Source of the DNA: Rhodobacter maris
Lineage (GTDB): Bacteria; Pseudomonadota; Alphaproteobacteria; Rhodobacterales; Rhodobacteraceae
Length of the DNA: 64,000 nucleotides
Reading direction: 5' to 3'
Assembly (NCBI RefSeq): GCF_900217815.1
Contig: NZ_OBMT01000002.1
Coordinates: 62,001-126,000 of the forward strand
The notes beneath the pieces were generated by a model. That model searched no databases. It was not told the DNA's origin and saw only the letters and a program-made list of their open reading frames with translations. Below, one piece after another: positions 57,989 through 64,000 of the stretch. Made by a program: the position numbers and the translations under genes. Within the stretch, counting starts at the first letter, position 1. The number at the start of each line of letters is the position of its first letter.

Positions 57989-59116
57989 TCAGAGCGGGTC
58001 AATGTCGCCTTCGGCGCGCAAGGCATGGAACTGCGCCACGAAGTCGGACAGCTGCCCCGCGGCAATCGCCGCGCGCAACCCGGCCATCAGTTCCTGATAA
58101 TAGTGCAGATTGTGCCAGGTGAGCAGCATGCCCGAGATCATCTCCTGGGCGCGGAACACATGGTGCAGATAGGCCCGGGAATAGTTGCGGCAGGCCGGGC
58201 AGGTGCAGGCCTCGTCAAGCGGGCGCGGATCGTCCATGTGGCGGGCATTCTTGATGTTGATCTGCCCGCGCCGGGTCCAGGCCTGCCCGGTGCGCCCCGA
58301 GCGCGAAGGGAGCACGCAATCCATCATGTCGATGCCGCGTTCGACCGCGCCGACAATGTCATCGGGCTTGCCCACGCCCATCAGGTAGCGCGGTCTCTCT
58401 TCGGGCAGGCAGCCGGGCGCGTAGTCGAGCACGGAAAACATTGCCTCCTGCCCCTCGCCCACGGCAAGGCCGCCGACCGCATAGCCGTCAAACCCGATTG
58501 CAGTGAGCGCTTCGGCCGATTCCTCGCGCAGCGCACGCGTCACGCCGCCCTGCATGATGCCGAAAAGCGCATGGCCCGGCCGGTCGCCAAAGGCGTCGCG
58601 GCTTCGTTGCGCCCATCGCATCGAGAGCCGCATCGATTTCGCCACCGCTTCCTCGGTTGCGGGCAGCGCCGGGCATTCGTCGAAGGCCATGACGATATCG
58701 GAGCCCAGAAGCTTCTGGATCTCCATCGAACGCTCGGGGCTCAGATGGTGCTTCGAGCCGTCGATATGGCTTGAAAACGTTACCCCTTCCTCGGTGAGCT
58801 TGCGCAGGCTCGCAAGGCTCATCACCTGAAAGCCACCCGAGTCCGTGAGGATCGGCCGCTCCCAGTTCATGAATTTGTGCAGCCCGCCCAGACGGGCGAT
58901 CCGCTCGGCGCTGGGGCGCAACATCAAATGATAGGTGTTGCCCAGAAGGATGTCGGCGCCGGTGGCGCGCACGCTCTCGGGCAGCATCGCCTTCACCGTG
59001 GCGGCAGTCCCCACCGGCATGAAGGCGGGGGTGCGGATCTCGCCGCGCGCGGTGGAAATCACCCCGCTGCGGGCCTTGCCATCGGTGGCGGTCACGGCGA
59101 AGCTGAAACGGGTCAT
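57989..59116 (-). CDS. tgt: tRNA-guanine transglycosylase
   Basis: Tgt exchanges guanine 34 for preQ1 in tRNAs with GUN anticodons, the key step of queuosine synthesis. The 375-residue protein starts [18 protein letters not shown]; it has the active-site segments [12 protein letters not shown] and MAFDECPA, the nucleophile region [13 protein letters not shown], and the zinc site CTCPAC with a later His in YLHHVF. The minus-strand frame remains open far upstream (to 61642) but that part is antisense to feoAB and is not coding. Copy E of the intergenic repeat lies upstream. Confidence 0.97.
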   Translation of the reverse strand: MTRFSFAVTATDGKARSGVISTARGEIRTPAFMPVGTAATVKAMLPESVRATGADILLGNTYHLMLRPSAERIARLGGLHKFMNWERPILTDSGGFQVMSLASLRKLTEEGVTFSSHIDGSKHHLSPERSMEIQKLLGSDIVMAFDECPALPATEEAVAKSMRLSMRWAQRSRDAFGDRPGHALFGIMQGGVTRALREESAEALTAIGFDGYAVGGLAVGEGQEAMFSVLDYAPGCLPEERPRYLMGVGKPDDIVGAVERGIDMMDCVLPSRSGRTGQAWTRRGQINIKNARHMDDPRPLDEACTCPACRNYSRAYLHHVFRAQEMISGMLLTWHNLHYYQELMAGLRAAIAAGQLSDFVAQFHALRAEGDIDPL

Positions 59117-59191
59117 CGGGCGCTCCTTCGGCGGGCGATGTAGCAGCGATGTGGCAAAAGGGAAAGCCCGGCAGGCGAAGCGGGACGGATG

Positions 59192-59273
59192 TTTCGCTTC
59201 GGCGCTGCCGAAGCGACCCGGCGGGGGGCGCTGCCCCCCGCACCCCCCGGGATATTTCCGGCAAGGCGAAAAG
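59192..59273 (+). repeat. GGGATATTT intergenic repeat, copy E (full-length)
   Basis: The order is TTTCGCTTCGGCGCTGCCGAAG hairpin (no loop longer than 6), CGACCCGG, GCGGGGGGCG/CGCCCCCC-type hairpin, CCCCCCGGGATATTTCCGGC and AAGGCGAAAAG. It is collinear with copy D over about 80 bp. It lies between the divergent tgt and feoA. Confidence 0.8.
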
Positions 59274-59482
59274 AACACCCCGTGCGGGATGGTGCCATCA
59301 CAATATTGTTTCACACGCCTGCGGCCTTGCGCCCCTGCGGCCGCCAGGTCATTTACTTGTGTCCCGCCGGGGCGCAAAATCAGGGCCATGCGGGCGCCGC
59401 TAACTTGACCCTTCCAGTCGGAATAGTCACTATGACATCCGCCAGGTTCGGGGCACCCCGACTCAAGCCCAAGGAGCGCCCG
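59274..59482. other. Gene-free upstream region of feoAB
   Basis: About 210 bp between copy E and feoA. It holds the 10-bp palindrome ACAATATTGT at 59300-59309 and a possible promoter (TTGACC at 59405-59410 with a weak -10 near 59428). A clear Fur, Irr or RirA box was not recognised. Confidence 0.35.
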
Positions 59483-59782
59483 ATGATGCTTTCGCCCGAT
59501 CTGCCCCATGCGACGCAGGCGCCCCTGGCCGAGCATCAGCCGCTTGGCACCCTGCATCGCGGCTTTTCGGGCCATGTCCACAGCATCCTTGCGGCCGATC
59601 ATTCCGCCGCGCTGCCGGCCGCAGAGATGGAACGGCGGCTGATCGAGCTTGGCTTCGTCGAGGGGGCGCGGGTGACGATCCTGCACGAAGGTCTCTTCGG
59701 GCGCGACCCGATCGCGGTGCGCATCAATGGCAGCACCGTGGCGTTGCGCCGCCGCGAGGCGATGGCGATCCTGGTTGCCTGA
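59483..59782 (+). CDS. feoA: Ferrous iron transport protein A
   Basis: The 99-residue SH3-like protein contains [12 protein letters not shown] and [33 protein letters not shown], the FeoA pattern. FeoA binds the cytoplasmic part of FeoB and is required for Fe(II) uptake. Two adjacent ATG codons (59483 and 59486) follow AAGGAG; the first has the better spacing. feoB begins 6 bp after its stop. Confidence 0.93.
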   Translation: MMLSPDLPHATQAPLAEHQPLGTLHRGFSGHVHSILAADHSAALPAAEMERRLIELGFVEGARVTILHEGLFGRDPIAVRINGSTVALRRREAMAILVA

Positions 59783-59788
59783 GCCCTG

Positions 59789-61669
59789 ATGACCGACGCC
59801 CCCCGTTCCGACCCGTTCCGTCTGGCGCTTGTCGGCCCGCCCAATTGCGGCAAGACCGCGCTCTTCAACGCGCTCACTGGCGCGCGCCAGAAAGTGGGCA
59901 ATTACGCGGGCGTCACGGTGGAACGCAAGGCGGGCGCCTTCGTCACCCCGGCGGGGCAGCGCATCGAACTGATCGACCTGCCCGGCACCTACAGCCTGCG
60001 CGCCCGCTCGCCCGACGAGATCGTCACCCGCGATGTGGTCCTGAACCACCACCCCGACGAGCCGCCGCCCGAACTGATGCTGGTGGTGGTGGATTCGGTG
60101 GCGCCGCGCGCGGGGCTGCGCCTCGCGATGGAGCTTCTGGCCACCGGCCTGCCGATGATCGTGGTGCTCAACATGATCGACATCGCCCGGCACCGGAAGA
60201 TCGAGATTGACACCGCCGCGCTGTCCGACGAATTGGGCGTGCCGGTGATCAGCTCGAGCGCGGTGCGCAAGGGCGGGCTTGAGATGTTGCGCGCGCAGAT
60301 CGACACCACCCTCGCCTTCGGCCTGCCCGAACCGGGGCCGAACCTCTGGACGCCCCCCGATGCGGCCGACCTGCGGCTGAGCCACCGCGCCGCCGACAGG
60401 CTCATTGACCGCGCGATCACCCATCCGCCCGAATATGACAGCCTCACCCACCGCATCGACCGGGTGCTTTTGCACCCCGTGTTCGGGCTCGGCTTCCTGC
60501 TTGTCCTGCTGTTCGTGATGTTTCAGGCGGTCTTTGCCGGGGCAGCCCCCTTCATGGACCTGATCGACGCGGGCTTTGCCGCGCTCGCCGAAACCATCAC
60601 CGCGGTTCTTCCCGCCGGGCTCGCACAAAGCTTCCTCACCGATGCGGTGATCGGCGGCGTGGGCGGGGTGATCATATTCCTGCCGCAGATCGTGATCCTG
60701 TTCCTCTTCATCCTGCTTCTGGAAGATCTCGGCTATATGGCGCGCGCGGCCTTCCTGATGGACCGGATCATGGGCGGCGCGGGGCTGCACGGGCGCGCCT
60801 TCATCCCGCTTCTCTCCTCTTTCGCCTGCGCCATTCCCGGCATCATGGCGACACGGGTGATCGACAATCCGCGCGACCGGATCACCACCATTCTCGTCGC
60901 GCCGCTGATGACCTGCTCGGCGCGGATCCCGGTTTACACGCTGATTGTTTCCGCCTTCATCCCGGCACGCCAGATCGGTGGCATTATCAGCCTGCAAGGC
61001 CTTGTGATGTTTGGGCTTTACGCAGCGGGCATCGTCTCGGCGCTGGTCGTCTCGGCAGTGGCCAAATTCCTCTTTGCCCGGCGCATCCCCTCGCCGCCCT
61101 TCATGCTCGATCTGCCCGATTACAAGGTGCCGCGGCCGCGCTCGGTGGCGATTGCGCTCTGGACCCGCGCCGCGGCGTTCCTGCGCCGTGCCGGCACGAC
61201 GATCTTTTCCATGACCGTGGTGATCTGGGTGCTCGCCACCTTCCCGCAGCCCCCCGTTGGCGCGACCGAACCGGCGATCCTCTACAGCCTTGCGGCAAAG
61301 ATCGGCCAGGTCATCGAGCCGGTACTGGCGCCGATCGGCTTCAACTGGCAGATCTCGGTCGCGCTCATTCCGGCAATGGCGGCGCGCGAAATCGCGGTGG
61401 CCGGACTCGCCACGGTCTATTCGATCTCCGACACCGGGGGCGATGCGGCGCTTGCCACATTGCTGGCCAGCCAGTGGAGCCTTGCCACCGCGCTTTCCTT
61501 CCTCGTGTGGTTCATCTTCGCGCCACAGTGCATCTCCACGCTGGCGGTGATCCGGCGCGAGACCGGCTCGGCCAAATGGGTCTGGGTCTCGGTGGGCTAC
61601 ATGTTCGCGCTGGCCTGGAGCGCGGCCTTTGTCACCTATCATCTCGCGGTGGCGCTTGGCTGGGGCTGA
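59789..61669 (+). CDS. feoB: Ferrous iron transporter B
   Basis: The 626-residue protein has an N-terminal G domain (G1 GPPNCGKT, G3 DLPGTYS, G4 NMID) and two Gate/NFeoB membrane domains (with [15 protein letters not shown] and a later [14 protein letters not shown]). It imports Fe(II) across the inner membrane. It is somewhat shorter than E. coli FeoB (773), as usual for this clade. No feoC is seen. Confidence 0.96.
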   Translation: MTDAPRSDPFRLALVGPPNCGKTALFNALTGARQKVGNYAGVTVERKAGAFVTPAGQRIELIDLPGTYSLRARSPDEIVTRDVVLNHHPDEPPPELMLVVVDSVAPRAGLRLAMELLATGLPMIVVLNMIDIARHRKIEIDTAALSDELGVPVISSSAVRKGGLEMLRAQIDTTLAFGLPEPGPNLWTPPDAADLRLSHRAADRLIDRAITHPPEYDSLTHRIDRVLLHPVFGLGFLLVLLFVMFQAVFAGAAPFMDLIDAGFAALAETITAVLPAGLAQSFLTDAVIGGVGGVIIFLPQIVILFLFILLLEDLGYMARAAFLMDRIMGGAGLHGRAFIPLLSSFACAIPGIMATRVIDNPRDRITTILVAPLMTCSARIPVYTLIVSAFIPARQIGGIISLQGLVMFGLYAAGIVSALVVSAVAKFLFARRIPSPPFMLDLPDYKVPRPRSVAIALWTRAAAFLRRAGTTIFSMTVVIWVLATFPQPPVGATEPAILYSLAAKIGQVIEPVLAPIGFNWQISVALIPAMAAREIAVAGLATVYSISDTGGDAALATLLASQWSLATALSFLVWFIFAPQCISTLAVIRRETGSAKWVWVSVGYMFALAWSAAFVTYHLAVALGWG

Positions 61670-61672
61670 GCC

Positions 61673-62158
61673 TCAGGTGACAATGCGGATCGGGGTATCG
61701 AGCGGGCATTCCTCAAGGTTCACGCCCGCGCCGATCCGGTCGACCACCGCATAGCGCCCCTGCGCCCCGATCGGCGCAAGCACCCCGTGCCAGGTGTTGC
61801 GCAAAAGATTGATCCCCTGCCCGGACGCCGTCAGAAAGGCGCGAAACCGCACCGGGCTGCCCCCCTCGTCCTCGGCCACGCAAACGAGAAAGGGCACCCC
61901 GTCGAGGGGCAGAAAGGCCTGCGAGCCGAGCGGATGGCGCTCGACGAGATCGAGCGTATAGGGCAGCGCGCGGGCCTGCGCATCGAAGAGCGATATGCCC
62001 GCCCGCCCCGGCGCCTCGAAACTCAGCCGTGCCAGATCGTCATGCCGCCCGCAGAGCCCCGCGTTGATCCGCTTCGTTGGCGGCCCCAGCACGTCGATGA
62101 TGTCGCCAAAGGGGGCAAAAGCCTCCTTCGTGAGCGCCTCGATCCGGATCTCCTGCAT
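61673..62158 (-). CDS. allA: Ureidoglycolate lyase
   Basis: AllA splits ureidoglycolate into glyoxylate and urea, the last step of purine/allantoin breakdown. The 161-residue cupin-like protein starts MQEIRIEALTKEAFAPFG and has INAGLCGRHDDLARLS, LVERHPLGSQAFLPL and NTWHGVLAPIG, with the His ligands of the family. The start at 62158 is set by homology; the frame is open upstream to 62368 but overlaps the puuD promoter. It diverges from puuD. Confidence 0.92.
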   Translation of the reverse strand: MQEIRIEALTKEAFAPFGDIIDVLGPPTKRINAGLCGRHDDLARLSFEAPGRAGISLFDAQARALPYTLDLVERHPLGSQAFLPLDGVPFLVCVAEDEGGSPVRFRAFLTASGQGINLLRNTWHGVLAPIGAQGRYAVVDRIGAGVNLEECPLDTPIRIVT

Positions 62159-62297
62159 GCCCGCTGCCTTTCCCCTGCGCCTCTCCGCCCAGAAAAGGCG
62201 CAAGATCAGGCAGATGCAAGACGTTTGTGCAACCGGCGCAATTTTGCGCTGGAGGCCGTGGCGCCGCGCCGGTAGCGTCATCGCAAAGGAGATCACC

Positions 62298-63545
62298 ATG
62301 CTCGACACCGCCCTTTTGTGGGACTGGGCGTCCTTCGCGATGCGCTGGCTGCACATCATCACCGTCATCGCCTGGATCGGCTCGTCCTTCTACTTCATCG
62401 CCCTCGATCTGGGGTTGCGGAAGGTGCCGCATCTGCCGCCGGGCGCGGCGGGCGAGGAATGGCAGGTGCATGGCGGCGGCTTCTACCACATCCAGAAATA
62501 TCTCGTCGCACCCGAACGCATGCCCGAGCATCTGACCTGGTTCAAATGGGAGAGCTACGCCACCTGGCTTTCGGGCGCGGCGATGCTGATCCTCGTTTAC
62601 TGGCACCGGGCGGATCTGTTCCTGATCGACCCGGCCAAGGTCGATCTCGCGCCTTGGCAGGGCATGGCGATCTCGGCGGGCTCGCTCACCATCGGCTGGA
62701 TCGTCTATGACCTCGCCTGCCGCTCGAAGCTCGGCCATTACCCCATGGCCTTCATGGGGCTTTTGCTGCTGGCGCTGATGGCGATGGCCTGGGGCTATAC
62801 GCAGGTCTTCACCGACCGCGCCGCCTTTCTGCATCTGGGCGCCTATACCGCGACGATCATGACGGCGAATGTGTTCCTCGTGATCATCCCGAACCAGAAG
62901 ATCGTGGTGGCGGATCTCAAGGCGGGCCGCAAGCCCGACCCCGAATATGGCCGGATCGCGAAGCTGCGCTCGATGCATAACAACTACCTCACCCTGCCGG
63001 TGATCTTCTTCATGGCGTCGAACCACTATCCGCTCTCTTTTGCCGGTCCTTACAACTGGGGGATTGCGACGCTCGTCTTCCTGATGGGGATCACGATCCG
63101 GCACTGGTTCAACACCCGTCATGCGCGCAAGGGAGCGCCCTACTGGACGATCCCGGCAACGATCCTGCTGTTTCTCGCCTGTGTCTGGCTCTCGACCTTC
63201 CGCGACCCGGTGCCGGAGGACGAGGCCGCCGCCCTGCCGCTCTCGCCCACGGCGCAGCGCTTCGCACAGGCGCCGGGGTTCGAGGAGGTGGCCGAGATCG
63301 TCACCGCCAATTGTGCCATGTGCCACGCCCCCGAGCCCGGCTGGGAGGGCTTTGCCACCGCGCCGCGCGGGCTTTGGCTCGACACGCCCGAGGCGGTCGC
63401 GCGTGCGGCCGAGCAGGTTTACATCTTCGCCGGTCTCACCGATGCGATGCCGCCCGGCGCCGCGAATGTCATGGAGCCCGAGGCGCGCGCCGCGATCCGG
63501 AACTGGTTCCGCGCCGCCGAACACCCGGCGCTGGCGCAGAACTGA
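62298..63545 (+). CDS. puuD: Urate hydroxylase PuuD (membrane urate oxidase with cytochrome c domain)
   Basis: The 415-residue protein has multiple membrane helices of the DUF989 type (WLHIITVIAWIGSSFYFIALD, KLGHYPMAFMGL, MTANVFLVIIPNQ) and a C-terminal periplasmic class I cytochrome c domain with CAMCH near residue 340 and a probable Met ligand in DAMPPGAANVM. PuuD oxidises urate to 5-hydroxyisourate and passes electrons to the respiratory chain instead of O2 directly. ATG 62298 has AAAGGAGA upstream. It lies divergent from allA, making a small urate-utilisation locus. Confidence 0.93.
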   Translation: MLDTALLWDWASFAMRWLHIITVIAWIGSSFYFIALDLGLRKVPHLPPGAAGEEWQVHGGGFYHIQKYLVAPERMPEHLTWFKWESYATWLSGAAMLILVYWHRADLFLIDPAKVDLAPWQGMAISAGSLTIGWIVYDLACRSKLGHYPMAFMGLLLLALMAMAWGYTQVFTDRAAFLHLGAYTATIMTANVFLVIIPNQKIVVADLKAGRKPDPEYGRIAKLRSMHNNYLTLPVIFFMASNHYPLSFAGPYNWGIATLVFLMGITIRHWFNTRHARKGAPYWTIPATILLFLACVWLSTFRDPVPEDEAAALPLSPTAQRFAQAPGFEEVAEIVTANCAMCHAPEPGWEGFATAPRGLWLDTPEAVARAAEQVYIFAGLTDAMPPGAANVMEPEARAAIRNWFRAAEHPALAQN

Positions 63546-63551
63546 AGCGCC

Positions 63552-64000
63552 CTAATCCGCGATCAGGTGAAAGAAGCTGCCGCTCACCAAGCCTCGGACG
63601 GAGCCGGTTTCGGCAACGACCCGCCCGCCCGCATCGCGTACTTCCGCCAAAGGCGCATCGGGTTGGGCGAGGATTGTCGAATAATGGAACTCGTGCCCCC
63701 AGAGCACCGCGCCCGGTGCCTGCCCGGGCATTGGCGCGCAAAGGCTGGCCCGGCGGTAGCCCAGATGCAACCGCCGCTTCTCGTAGCTCGTGACCAGCCC
63801 TAAAAGCCCCGCCATCGGATGCGAGATCCCCTCGGCATCGACAAGCGCCGTGCCAAGGACCATATAGCCGCCGCATTCGCCATGCACCGGCTTTTGGGCG
63901 GCAAAGGCCCGCAGCCCCTCAAGGAAGGTTGTCGCCGCGGCCAAGCGCCCGGCATGCAACTCGGGGTAACCGCCCGGAAGCCAGACGAGATCTGCCGAAG
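63552..64000 (-). CDS. cobB: Hydrogenobyrinate a,c-diamide synthase, 3' part (runs off the window)
   Basis: The visible C-terminal 148 residues contain LPGGYPELHAGRL, the glutaminase Cys segment KPVHGECGGYMVLG, and the C-terminal His segment GSFFHLIAD. These mark the class I-like triad glutaminase domain of CobB/CbiA, which amidates the a- and c-side chains of the corrin ring in cobalamin synthesis. The N-terminal ATP-binding domain lies beyond position 64000. The gene converges on puuD with only 6 bp between the stops. Confidence 0.92.
   Translation of the reverse strand, partial: SADLVWLPGGYPELHAGRLAAATTFLEGLRAFAAQKPVHGECGGYMVLGTALVDAEGISHPMAGLLGLVTSYEKRRLHLGYRRASLCAPMPGQAPGAVLWGHEFHYSTILAQPDAPLAEVRDAGGRVVAETGSVRGLVSGSFFHLIAD

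Noticed and set aside
59300-59309. ACAATATTGT palindrome as an iron-regulator box for feoAB
   Set aside because: It does not match the Fur, Irr or RirA consensus I know and lies about 175 bp from feoA; palindromes of 10 bp also occur by chance.
59117-61642. Minus-strand extension of tgt to about 1217 residues
   Set aside because: The extra part is exactly antisense to feoA and feoB and has His/Arg/Asp-rich composition typical of antisense frames in GC-rich DNA. Tgt has its normal start at 59116.

Overview
This 64 kb window is chromosomal DNA of a high-GC alphaproteobacterium of the Rhodobacterales, most like Rhodobacter close to the R. capsulatus group. The evidence is the C4-pathway 5-aminolevulinate synthase HemA, the hybrid kinase CckA, the ornithine-lipid acyltransferase OlsB, the gene order yceD-rpmF-plsX-fabH-ihfA-merR-tRNA-Pro, GTTC-N7-GTTC LexA boxes, and an FnrL-type box at hemA. 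Almost all of it is core genome. I see no insertion sequence, prophage, integrase or CRISPR array.

Layout. 1-8.9 kb (all minus): 5' part of a chemoreceptor, a squalene/phytoene-synthase-family protein, cimA, cysS, a class II glutamine amidotransferase, a DUF1330 protein and alaS. 9-10.9 kb: recA with a LexA box, and a divergent sulfotransferase-fold gene. 10.9-17 kb (minus): cckA, an RsmB-family methyltransferase, an amidase and an aminotransferase. 17.2-23.5 kb: a DsbA-family protein, ispG, a RodZ-like protein, hemA and a divergent M20 peptidase. 23.6-31.3 kb (minus): proB, obgE, a GNAT gene, rpmA, rplU, a DUF333 lipoprotein, an ABC-F ATPase, olsB and bamE. 31.5-39.7 kb (plus): yceD, rpmF, plsX, fabH, ihfA, a giant MerR-like protein, tRNA-Pro(GGG) and dcd. 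39.7-42.7 kb (minus): a GAF/Fis regulator, rlmE and a Ppx/GppA phosphatase. 43.1-45.3 kb (plus): a one-carbon operon made of a small 'virulence factor' protein, a MetF-like protein and a methyltetrahydrofolate methyltransferase. 45.8-51.5 kb (plus): a DUF2927 lipoprotein, then VWA, a small membrane protein, DedA, an M48 protease and a membrane hydrolase. 51.6-55.8 kb (minus): M32 carboxypeptidase, an aberrant CtaA/Cox15 homologue, a small metalloprotease and a TrmJ-like methyltransferase. 55.9-58 kb (plus): ThiE-like, a P-loop kinase and a hemolysin-III-family protein. 58-64 kb: tgt, feoAB, allA, puuD and the 3' end of cobB.

How the genes connect. Regulatory sites cluster at a few promoters. 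cckA has both a CtrA full site and a LexA box upstream, recA has a LexA box, and hemA has an FnrL-like box plus an inverted repeat. These link DNA damage, the cell-cycle/gene-transfer-agent phosphorelay and oxygen-controlled tetrapyrrole synthesis. Iron uptake (feoAB), cobalamin synthesis (cobB) and the corrinoid methyltransferase operon fit a metalloenzyme-rich, photosynthesis-capable lifestyle, which is inferred.

The most unusual items are four. The MerR-like protein carries 42 tandem copies of a Glu/Gln-Pro-Glu-Pro-Glu-Ala hexapeptide. A structured intergenic repeat with the core GGGATATTT occurs at five or more loci. The CtaA homologue has lost the catalytic motifs of its N-terminal half. 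cckA has dual LexA/CtrA sites. No wholly new multi-gene system could be proven from sequence alone.
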